Program-made: the position numbers and the translations under genes
From: an uncultured Frankiales bacterium
GTDB taxonomy: Bacteria; Actinomycetota; Actinomycetes; Mycobacteriales; SCTD01
DNA: 15,582 bases
Assembly (NCBI GenBank): GCA_946479905.1
Contig: CAMLIA010000097.1
Location: 1-15,582, forward strand
Direction of reading: 5' to 3'
Part shown: piece after piece, positions 1-6,073 of the stretch
How positions within the stretch are numbered: position 1 is the stretch's first letter
How the letters are laid out: every line of letters starts with the position of its first letter
Notes under the pieces: generated by a model
What the model was told of the DNA's origin: nothing
Seen by the model: only the letters and a program-made list of their open reading frames with translations
The model's database searches: none

Positions 1-286
1 CGGCGTACCCGCCCCCGGCCAGCAGGGCGCACACCTGGTCCCCGACCGACCAGCCCTCGACGCCCTCGCCGAGCGCGCTCACGACGCCGCTGCACTCCAA
101 ACCGGGGTACGGCGACGCCCCGGGCGGTGGGTTGTAGAACCCCTGGCGCTGCAGCAGGTCCGCACGGTTGACGGCGGTGGCCGTGACGTCGACGAGCACC
201 TCGCCCGCGCCTGCCACGGCGTCGGGCACGTCGGCGAGCGTGAGGACATCGGGCCCGCCGAAGGACGGGAGCGTGACGGCGCGCAC
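1..286 (-). CDS. NAD(P)H:quinone oxidoreductase, PIG3-like zinc-type alcohol dehydrogenase superfamily (N-terminal part)
   Basis: Only the first 95 codons are present; the gene continues past base 1. The translation opens MRAVTLPSFGGPDVL and then shows the VNRADLLQRQGFY and PPPGASPYPGLECSG stretches typical of the GroES-like domain of the PIG3/TIGR02824 quinone oxidoreductases. These are NADPH-dependent, zinc-free members of the medium-chain dehydrogenase superfamily. The Rossmann cofactor domain lies outside the window, so catalytic detail cannot be checked. The GTG start at 286 shares its first G with the TAG stop of the upstream lipoprotein gene (TAGTG), which implies coupled translation and supports this start. 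Family assignment is good; the physiological substrate is unknown. Confidence 0.88.
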   Translation of the reverse strand, partial: MRAVTLPSFGGPDVLTLADVPDAVAGAGEVLVDVTATAVNRADLLQRQGFYNPPPGASPYPGLECSGVVSALGEGVEGWSVGDQVCALLAGGGYA

Positions 287-1146
287 TAGCTCGGCCGCAC
301 CGACTTCATCACGGCCGTGACGTCGGTCTTGAAGGGGATCGTGCCGTACCGGCCCTTCCCGACCGTGTGGGTCTTCACCGGCAGCCGGTAGTCGGGGGCC
401 CACCAGGTGGTGAGCTGCGCGTCGTAGCTGACGTCGCCCGACAGCACGAGGTGGGTCTGCAGGACCACGGTGGCGACCCGGGCGCCTCCGATGGTGAGGC
501 TCTCGGTCCGGACCAGCTCGTTGGTCGCCGTGGCGTGGGTCGCCCCGTCGGTCGAGGTGAGCGACCACGACCAGCGACGTCCGACCGCGGCCGGGTCAGG
601 GACCAGCAGCACGGGGGTCGCGGGGCGGAACTCCTTGGTGAAGGCGGGAGACGTGAGCTTCAGCGACGCGCCGTAGCTGCCCGTGTCCCGGACCACCACG
701 TCCTGCTCGGTGTCGCCGCTCGCGTCGCTGTGCAGGGTGGAGTGCTGCACCCCGCTGCGCAGCGGGGTGATCGTGAGCGTCTGCGTCCCGGAGGCGTCCT
801 GCGGGGTGGCCCCGACCGTCACCGTGCCGCTCGAGGAGTAGGTGTAGCGGCCGGCTGCCGTGGCCTTCGACGCCGCGGTCCTGCCGGGCGCGCGGGTGCT
901 GAGCGGCGCGGCCGTCGTCTCGGCGGACGTGCCTCCAGCGGCCGCCGGCGTCGAGCCGGTGCCTCCCTGCGTGCCCGTCGAGGCGGTGCCGGCACTCGTC
1001 GGGGCGCCCGTGGGGCGGGTCGGGGCGGCCGCGGTGGCCGTCGGTCCGGCCGAGGCGGTGGCGTCGAGGGACTGCGGCGCGCTGCTCCCCGACGAGCAGG
1101 CGGCCAGCAGGGCGAGCGGGACGATCAGCAGGAGAGGGGTACGCAC
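286..1146 (-). CDS. Secreted lipoprotein with low-complexity linker and beta-rich C-terminal domain
   Basis: This is a 286-residue predicted lipoprotein. The GTG start at 1146 gives a short signal peptide (VRTPLLLIVPLALLAAC) with lipobox LAAC and lipidated Cys17. An ATG at 1212 would put 22 charged residues in front of the signal and is rejected. Residues 18-98 are a Ser/Thr/Ala/Gly/Pro linker, as expected for a cell-wall-spanning tether. Residues about 99-286 form a beta-strand-rich domain with a WW at 248-249 and a conserved-looking C-terminal part (DYRLPVKTH). I do not recognise the domain; it loosely recalls lipoproteins that bind lipophilic ligands, but that is a guess. The stop codon overlaps the quinone oxidoreductase start by one base, so the two genes form an operon. 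The gene is divergent from the ABC permease at 1239. Confidence 0.8.
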   Translation of the reverse strand: MRTPLLLIVPLALLAACSSGSSAPQSLDATASAGPTATAAAPTRPTGAPTSAGTASTGTQGGTGSTPAAAGGTSAETTAAPLSTRAPGRTAASKATAAGRYTYSSSGTVTVGATPQDASGTQTLTITPLRSGVQHSTLHSDASGDTEQDVVVRDTGSYGASLKLTSPAFTKEFRPATPVLLVPDPAAVGRRWSWSLTSTDGATHATATNELVRTESLTIGGARVATVVLQTHLVLSGDVSYDAQLTTWWAPDYRLPVKTHTVGKGRYGTIPFKTDVTAVMKSVRPS

Positions 1147-1238
1147 CCCCCCATCCTGCCCTGGGAGCCGGAACCGCCCTGTCGGAGACCCGACAGCGCT
1201 TGCCCTGCGCAAGGGACCACAGTGCCGAGGTGCTCCTC
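1147..1238. promoter_or_regulatory. Divergent intergenic region with two small inverted repeats
   Basis: This 92-base spacer separates the lipoprotein (minus) and ABC permease (plus) starts and must hold promoters for both directions. It contains a perfect 7-base inverted repeat, CTGTCGG at 1179-1185 and CCGACAG at 1190-1196, with a 4-base spacer. A second perfect repeat has arms CTTGC at 1199-1203 and GCAAG at 1209-1213. Either could be an operator. I could not pick convincing -10/-35 pairs. Confidence 0.4.
1227..1230 (+). promoter_or_regulatory. Ribosome binding site (GAGG) for the ABC permease GTG start
   Basis: GAGG lies 8 bases before the GTG at 1239. It selects this start over the in-frame ATG at 1200, which has no such motif and would add 13 polar residues before the first membrane segment. 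Confidence 0.5.
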
Positions 1239-2279
1239 GTGACCCTGCGCGACCTCCAGTGGCGGGCCCGGCGGTTCCTCATCGCCGGGATCGGCGCGGC
1301 GACCGTCTTCGCCCTCACGCTCGTCATGGCCGGGCTGGTGGCCAGCTTCGAGCAGGAACCGGTCCGGGTGCTCGACGCCGTCGGCGCCGACGCCTGGGTG
1401 ATGCCGAAGGGCGTCGAGGGCGTCTTCACGACGATCTCGGTGCTGCCGGAGTCGACCGCCGCACTCGTCGCGAAGGAGCCAGGGGTCCGGGAGGCGTCGC
1501 CCGTCGTCGTGCTGCACCACACCGTCGGCGGCGGGCCCACCAAGGACGTGACCGTGCTCGCGTACGCCGACGGCGGGCTCGGGACCCCCCACCTGAGCGC
1601 CGGCCGGCTGCCTCGTGCGCCGCAGGAGCTGGTCGCGGACGCGACGCTCCACGAGCGCGTGGGGAGCCACGTCTTCCTGGCAGGCAAGGACTTCCGGGTC
1701 GTCGGCCTCACCTCGGGGATGAGCATGAACGCCGGTCAGCCGATCCTGTTCACCCGCCTGCACGACGCGCAGCGCACCTTCGTCAGCGGCACCCCGGTGA
1801 TCAGCGCGGTGCTGACCAGGGGCGTGCCGGAGCGGCTCCCGGACGGCCTGCAGGCGCGTGACCGGGCGACGACGAGGGGCGACATGCTGCGCCCGATCCA
1901 GGGCGCGCTGCGCTCGGTGAAGCTCACCCTGTCGCTGCTGTGGGTGGTGGCGGCGCTGGTGATCGGCTCGGTGGTCTACCTGTCGGCCCTGGAGAGGGCC
2001 CGGGACTTCGCCGTCTACAAGGCGACCGGCTGGTCCAACCGCCACCTCGCCATCGGGCTCGCGCTGCAGGCGGTCCTCATCTCGACGGGTGCGTCGCTGC
2101 TCGGCGTGCTGGTGGCCCAGCTGATCCTCCCGGCCTTCCCGCTGGAGTTCGGGGTGCCGGCTTCGGACCGGCTGCTGCTCCCGCTGGTGGGGGTGGCGGT
2201 CGGGCTGCTGGCGAGCGCCGCCGGGTTGCGCCGCGCCGTCGGCGTACAACCCGCTCTTGCCTTCGGAGGCCAGGGATGA
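1239..2279 (+). CDS. ABC transporter permease, FtsX/MacB type
   Basis: This is a 346-residue membrane protein with MacB/FtsX topology: one membrane segment near residues 13-34, an extracytoplasmic domain of about 190 residues, then three membrane segments near 229-249, 274-298 and 311-330. The LERARDFAVYKATGWS stretch after the second segment is the typical FtsX-domain coupling loop. Its size and partner match the M. tuberculosis permease/ATPase pairs Rv2563/Rv2564 and Rv0072/Rv0073, historically labelled glutamine transporters without strong evidence. MacB-like systems usually work as mechanotransmission machines or exporters of lipids, peptides or lipoproteins rather than importers. The stop overlaps the ATPase start (ATGA), so the two subunits are cotranslated. 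The divergent lipoprotein gene could encode an extracellular partner, which is inference. Confidence 0.88.
   Translation: MTLRDLQWRARRFLIAGIGAATVFALTLVMAGLVASFEQEPVRVLDAVGADAWVMPKGVEGVFTTISVLPESTAALVAKEPGVREASPVVVLHHTVGGGPTKDVTVLAYADGGLGTPHLSAGRLPRAPQELVADATLHERVGSHVFLAGKDFRVVGLTSGMSMNAGQPILFTRLHDAQRTFVSGTPVISAVLTRGVPERLPDGLQARDRATTRGDMLRPIQGALRSVKLTLSLLWVVAALVIGSVVYLSALERARDFAVYKATGWSNRHLAIGLALQAVLISTGASLLGVLVAQLILPAFPLEFGVPASDRLLLPLVGVAVGLLASAAGLRRAVGVQPALAFGGQG
2265..2269 (+). promoter_or_regulatory. Ribosome binding site (GGAGG) for the ABC-cNBD ATPase
   Basis: GGAGG sits 6 bases before the ATG at 2276, inside the end of the permease gene. It fixes the start and rules out longer in-frame extensions upstream. 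Confidence 0.75.
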
Positions 2280-3256
2280 CGGGGCTGCTGGTCGACGACC
2301 TGCGGGTGACCTACCGCAGCGGGGACTACGAGGTGAGCCCGCTCGACGGCTTCTCCATGCAGGCCCGCGACGGGGAGCTGGTGCTGCTGCTCGGCCCGTC
2401 CGGCTGCGGGAAGACGACCCTGCTGTCCTGCCTCGCCGGGATCCTCCGGCCGAACTCCGGCTCGATCCGGGTCTCCGGGACCGAGGTCGTCGGGCTGCAG
2501 GGCCAGGCGCTCACCGACTACCGGCGCCGCAGTGTCGGCGTCGTCTTCCAGGCCTTCAACCTGGTGCCGTCACTGACCGCCCTGGAGAACGTCGCCGCGC
2601 CGCTGTGGGGCGCGGGCGTCAGCCGGGACCGCGCGCGGACCAGGGCCGCCGCGCTGCTCGAGCGGGTGTCCTTGGGGGACCGCTCGGGCTTCCGGCCCGG
2701 CGGGATGTCGGGCGGGCAGCAGCAGCGGGTGGCCATCGCGCGGGCACTGGCGCACGACCCCCCGCTGCTGCTGGCCGACGAGCCCACGGCTCACCTGGAC
2801 TACCTGCAGGTCGAGGGCGTGCTCTCGCTGCTGCGCTCGCTGGCGGCACCTGGTCGGGTCGTCGTGGTGGCGACGCACGACGACCGGATGCTGCCGCTGG
2901 CGGACCGCGTCGTCGACCTGACGGAGGTGCTGCAGGGCGTTCACCGCGAGGGGGAGGTCGTGCTCGAGGCCGGCGAGGTGCTCTTCCGCCAGGGTGAGCG
3001 CGGATCCCTGGTCTTCACGGTCGAGTCCGGCGAGGTCGAGCTGGTGCGGGAGCGCGCCGACGGCAGCGAGGAGCGGCTGGGCCTGGCCAGACGAGGCGAC
3101 TACTTCGGTGAGCTCGCGCCGCTGCTCGGCTTCCCCCGCGCCGCGACCGCGCGGGCCCGCAAGGCGACCCGGCTGCGGGCGCTCGACGTCGCCGAGTTCC
3201 GCGCGCTCGTCGGCACGGACGGGGTTGCTCAGCGCCTCGGCAAGCCTGGCGGCTGA
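2276..3256 (+). CDS. ABC transporter ATPase fused to a cyclic nucleotide-binding domain
   Basis: This 326-residue protein has two domains. Residues 1-220 are a LolD/MacB-class ABC ATPase: Walker A GPSGCGKTT (40-48), Q-loop Gln92, signature MSGGQQQRV (144-152), Walker B LLLADEP (164-170) and switch His201. All catalytic residues are intact. Residues about 228-315 form a cyclic nucleotide-binding fold with the phosphate-cassette pattern FGEL (277-280) followed by PRAAT (287-291), so the acidic residue and the arginine that contact cyclic nucleotides are present. The same fusion occurs in M. tuberculosis Rv2564 and Rv0073. Transport activity may therefore be gated by cAMP or a related ligand, though binding is not shown. 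The start overlaps the permease stop. The 3' end overlaps the convergent SARP gene by 28 bases. Confidence 0.92.
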   Translation: MTGLLVDDLRVTYRSGDYEVSPLDGFSMQARDGELVLLLGPSGCGKTTLLSCLAGILRPNSGSIRVSGTEVVGLQGQALTDYRRRSVGVVFQAFNLVPSLTALENVAAPLWGAGVSRDRARTRAAALLERVSLGDRSGFRPGGMSGGQQQRVAIARALAHDPPLLLADEPTAHLDYLQVEGVLSLLRSLAAPGRVVVVATHDDRMLPLADRVVDLTEVLQGVHREGEVVLEAGEVLFRQGERGSLVFTVESGEVELVRERADGSEERLGLARRGDYFGELAPLLGFPRAATARARKATRLRALDVAEFRALVGTDGVAQRLGKPGG

Positions 3257-4353
3257 GGATCCAGCGCGAACGTCCAGTTCGTCGTCCCGAGCGTCAGCTC
3301 GTCACCCGAGCTCAGCAGCTGGGAGCGGCACAGCCGGCCGTTCACGAACGAGCCGTTGGTCGACCCGAGGTCGTTGAGCAGGTACCCCTCCGGGGTCCCG
3401 ACCACCTCGGCGTGCCGCCGGCTCACCTTCGGGTCGTCGACGACGAGCGCGCACTCGGGATCGCGCCCGATGAGCAGCCGGCCCGGGCCGAGCCGGACCG
3501 CGCGGCCGTCGGGCGCCAGCAGCTGGGCGTCCGGCACGGCGAGGTCGTCGGCGCGCAGCGTGGCGCTCACCCGTGGGCCCGCGACGGTGTGCCTGCCGTC
3601 GAGCGCCGGGTCGTGGGCGAGGACGGCAGCCTCCAGGCGCTGCAACGGCTCGCCGGGGTCCACGCCGAGCTCGTCGCTGAGCAGTCGCCGCACGCCGGCG
3701 TAGGCGCTGAGCGCGTCGGCCTGCCGTCCCGACCGGTAGAGCGCGACCATGAGCTGCTCCCAGAACCGCTCGCGGAGCGGGTGCTGCCGGACCAGCTGGC
3801 TGAGCTCGCTGACCAGCTCCGCGTGCAGCCCCCGGTCGAGGTCCGCGTCGATGCGGCGTCCGACCGCGACCAGCCTGTCCTCGTCGAGCGCCACGGCGAT
3901 CTCGCGCACCGCCCGCACCCCGCTGAGGTCGGCGAACGCGTCGCCGCGCCACAGCCCGAGCGCGTCCGCGTAGAGCCGGGACGCGGCCTCGGAGTCGCCG
4001 CGCGTGCGCGCGGCGGAGGCGGCCGCGCAGTGGGAGCGGAACTGCGCGAGGTCGAGCTGCGTGGCTGCGAGGTCGAGCCGGTAGCCGTCGTGCACGAGCT
4101 CGACCCTCGGTGCGCCCTCGCCCGCTGCGGCCAGGGCCCGTCGCAGGTTGGACACGTGCACCTGCAGGGTCGCGTGCGCCTTGTCGGTGACCGCGTCCTC
4201 CCACAGGCCCTCCAGCAGGCTGGCGGTCGGGACGACCCGGCCCTCGGCCGCGGCGAGCAGGGCGAGGACCGTGCGCTGCTTGTCGCCGCCCAGCGCGATG
4301 CCGTGCCCCGCGGCGTCGAGCGCCAGCGGTCCCAGCACCCGCAGCACGGTCAC
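3229..4353 (-). CDS. SARP-family transcriptional regulator with C-terminal FHA domain (EmbR-like)
   Basis: This 374-residue protein has the EmbR architecture. Residues 1-95 form an OmpR-type winged helix (opening VTVLRVLGPLAL; ATLQVHVSNLRRAL at 61-74). Residues about 98-245 are the bacterial transcriptional activation domain (LWRGDAFADL; DELGVDPGEPLQRLE). Residues about 290-365 are an FHA domain with GR (296-297), SRRH (311-314) and DLGSTNGSFVNG (328-339), the phosphothreonine-binding residues. EmbR-type regulators bind DNA and are modulated by Ser/Thr kinase phosphorylation through the FHA domain. The GTG start at 4353 overlaps the stop of the upstream small gene (GTGA). A much longer in-frame reading upstream is only a shadow of the acyltransferase gene. 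The target genes are unknown; no kinase gene is in the window. Confidence 0.93.
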   Translation of the reverse strand: MTVLRVLGPLALDAAGHGIALGGDKQRTVLALLAAAEGRVVPTASLLEGLWEDAVTDKAHATLQVHVSNLRRALAAAGEGAPRVELVHDGYRLDLAATQLDLAQFRSHCAAASAARTRGDSEAASRLYADALGLWRGDAFADLSGVRAVREIAVALDEDRLVAVGRRIDADLDRGLHAELVSELSQLVRQHPLRERFWEQLMVALYRSGRQADALSAYAGVRRLLSDELGVDPGEPLQRLEAAVLAHDPALDGRHTVAGPRVSATLRADDLAVPDAQLLAPDGRAVRLGPGRLLIGRDPECALVVDDPKVSRRHAEVVGTPEGYLLNDLGSTNGSFVNGRLCRSQLLSSGDELTLGTTNWTFALDPQPPGLPRR

Positions 4354-4553
4354 CGAGCCAGGGTGACACCTGGGGCCGCCTGCCGAGGGGTGTTCGGGAG
4401 GAACTGCTCGGCCTCGGAGGTCTCGTCGTAGCTGGCGAGCAGCACGGTGGCGGCGAGCAGCATGGCGGGGGGGAACAGGTCGGAGACGATCCGGAAGAAG
4501 GCGCCGTCGCGCTGGTCGTCCCACTGCGGGTCGCGGGTCTCGGAGGTGGTCAT
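4350..4553 (-). CDS. Small single-pass membrane protein of unknown function, coupled to the SARP-FHA regulator
   Basis: This 67-residue protein starts at the ATG at 4553, with a good AGGAG 6 bases upstream. Residues 1-25 are polar and charged (DPQWDDQRDGAFF); about 27-41 (FPPAMLLAATVLLAS) form one short hydrophobic segment; the tail is polar (YDETSEAEQFLPNTPRQ). There is no signal peptidase or lipobox site. Its last codons overlap the GTG start of the SARP-FHA regulator by 4 bases, so the two are almost certainly cotranslated. I do not recognise the family. Context suggests a membrane partner or modulator of the regulator, but this is inference. The ribosome site, exact overlap and sensible topology argue that it is real. 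Confidence 0.72.
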   Translation of the reverse strand: MTTSETRDPQWDDQRDGAFFRIVSDLFPPAMLLAATVLLASYDETSEAEQFLPNTPRQAAPGVTLAR

Positions 4554-4559
4554 CTCGTG

Positions 4560-4564
4560 CTCCT
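4560..4564 (-). promoter_or_regulatory. Ribosome binding site (AGGAG) for the small membrane protein
   Basis: On the minus strand AGGAG lies 6 bases before the ATG at 4553. It is the main evidence that this short reading frame is translated. Confidence 0.65.
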
Positions 4565-4596
4565 GGTGGCGGGTGGGTCGGACAGCCACCACGGTG

Positions 4597-4640
4597 CGGC
4601 GCTCCGCCGAAGCCGCTCCTAAGCGGCGCTGAAGGCCGCT
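4597..4640. repeat. Cluster of inverted repeats in the divergent spacer before the acyltransferase
   Basis: Within 44 bases there is a CGGCG/CGCCG hairpin (4597-4601 with 4605-4609). It is followed by three 6-base arms: GCCGCT (4612-4617), AGCGGC (4622-4627) and GCCGCT (4635-4640). The middle arm can pair with either neighbour, giving mutually exclusive hairpins or a three-half-site operator. The spacer 4554-4680 must hold promoters for the small membrane protein operon and the acyltransferase. Confidence 0.45.
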
Positions 4641-4643
4641 GAC

Positions 4644-4673
4644 TTGCCCCTTTCGCGGTGGCACATGGCAGAT
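4644..4673 (+). promoter_or_regulatory. Tentative promoter for the WS/DGAT gene
   Basis: TTGCCC at 4644-4649 is followed after 18 bases by GCAGAT at 4668-4673, 7 bases before the ATG. No Shine-Dalgarno sequence precedes the ATG, so a leaderless transcript is possible. The -10 match is poor. Confidence 0.22.
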
Positions 4674-4680
4674 TCCTGGC

Positions 4681-6072
4681 ATGGCCCAGGGACACCTCGA
4701 CAGGTTGAGCAGCGTCGACGCCGGTTTTCTCCACATGGAGGAGGACGGCGCGCACATGCACATCGGGGCGCTCGCGGTGTTCGCCGGCCCGGCGCCGTCG
4801 GTCGAGGCCTTCCGGGCGCACATCGACGCGCGGCTGCCCCGGCTGCCGAGGTACCGGCAGCGGGTGCAGGAGATGCCGCTGGGCACCGGCCGCCCGGTCT
4901 GGGTCGAGGACGAGCACTTCCGCCTCGACTACCACGTGCGGCACACCGCGCTGCCGGCACCCGGCGGCCAGCGCGAGCTGCTGAACCTCGTCGACCGGGT
5001 CATCGGTCAGCGCCTGGACCGCACGAAGCCGCTGTGGGAGATGTGGCTGGTCGAGGGGGTCGGCTCCGACCGGTGGGCCCTGGTCGCCAAGACCCACCAC
5101 GCGATGGTCGACGGCGTCAGCGGCGTCGACCTCATGTCCGTGCTGTTCGACCTCACGCCCGACGTGCGTGACGAGCCGCCGCCTGCCTGGTCCCCGCGTC
5201 CCACCCCGGGGGCCGTCGACCTGCTCGCCACCGGCGCCCTCGGCCTGGTGCGCAACGTCGCCGAGCTGTCGGGCAGGAGCCTGTCGATGGCCCTGCACCC
5301 GCAGGACGCGGTGCGGACCACGGTCGGCAAGGTGACCGCGCTGGCGGACGCGGCGAAGCCGTTCATCTCGGCGGCGCCGAAGACGCCCTTCAACCACAAG
5401 CCCGGGCCGCACCGTCGGGTCGCGATCGTCGACACGGACCTCGCCGACTACAAGCGGGTCAAGGCCGTCGCCGGGGGCGCCACGGTCAACGACGTCGTGC
5501 TGGCCGCCGTGGCGGGTGCGCTCGGCCGCTTCCTCGCCGACCGCGGCATGGACATCGGCGGACTGTCGCTGCGCGCCTGCGTGCCGGTGTCGCTGCGGCC
5601 GGACTCGAAGCGCGGTGCCCTCGGCAACGAGATCGCCATCATGAACGCCCCGCTGCCCGTCGGCACGCCCGACCCGCGGGAGCGGCTCGCCGAGGTCCGT
5701 CTCGCGATGGAGGGGCTGAAGAGCTCCAAGCAGGCCGAGGGGGCGAAGGTGCTCACGTCGCTGGAGAACGCGCTGCCGCCGGCGATGCTGGCGCGCGCCT
5801 CGCGGCTCGGCTTCTCCTCGCGGCTCTACAACCTGCTGGTCACGAACGTCCCCGGTCCGCAGTTCCCGCTCTACATGCTCGGGCGGCAGCTCGAGGAGCT
5901 CGTCCCGCTGGCGTTCCTCGCGCCCGAGCACCAGCTCGCGATCGGCATCATGAGCTACTCAGGGCACGTCACGTACGGACTGATGGCCGATGCCGACGCC
6001 ATCCCCGACCTCGACGTCCTGGCCAAGCACCTCGAGGAGTCGCTGTCGGAGCTGGTCGCCCTCGCCGGGTGA
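4681..6072 (+). CDS. Wax ester synthase / diacylglycerol O-acyltransferase (WS/DGAT)
   Basis: This 463-residue enzyme is of the usual family length. It transfers an acyl group from acyl-CoA to a fatty alcohol (wax ester) or diacylglycerol (triacylglycerol). The catalytic HHxxxDG motif is HHAMVDG at 139-145, following PLWEMWLVEG (117-126). Other family landmarks are the N-terminal LSSVDAGFLHME, NDVVLAAVAGALGRFL near 270-285 and VTNVPGPQFPLY near 387-398. The start fits the family N-terminus, although no ribosome site is visible. The gene converges on a two-domain reductase resembling fatty acyl-CoA reductases, with a single base between the stops; such a reductase would supply the fatty alcohol. 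Members are found at lipid-droplet and membrane surfaces. Substrate preference (alcohol versus diacylglycerol) cannot be read from sequence. Confidence 0.95.
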   Translation: MAQGHLDRLSSVDAGFLHMEEDGAHMHIGALAVFAGPAPSVEAFRAHIDARLPRLPRYRQRVQEMPLGTGRPVWVEDEHFRLDYHVRHTALPAPGGQRELLNLVDRVIGQRLDRTKPLWEMWLVEGVGSDRWALVAKTHHAMVDGVSGVDLMSVLFDLTPDVRDEPPPAWSPRPTPGAVDLLATGALGLVRNVAELSGRSLSMALHPQDAVRTTVGKVTALADAAKPFISAAPKTPFNHKPGPHRRVAIVDTDLADYKRVKAVAGGATVNDVVLAAVAGALGRFLADRGMDIGGLSLRACVPVSLRPDSKRGALGNEIAIMNAPLPVGTPDPRERLAEVRLAMEGLKSSKQAEGAKVLTSLENALPPAMLARASRLGFSSRLYNLLVTNVPGPQFPLYMLGRQLEELVPLAFLAPEHQLAIGIMSYSGHVTYGLMADADAIPDLDVLAKHLEESLSELVALAG

Positions 6073-6073
6073 G

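Noticed and set aside
1147..1212. Upstream ATG for the lipoprotein gene
   Set aside because: It would place 22 polar and charged residues before the hydrophobic signal segment; the GTG at 1146 gives a normal lipoprotein signal.
4354..5931. Upstream in-frame extension of the SARP gene giving a 900-residue reading
   Set aside because: The extension lies antisense to the well-supported WS/DGAT gene, has Arg/Gly/Asp-rich shadow composition and no start signal; the GTG at 4353 overlapping the small gene stop is far better.
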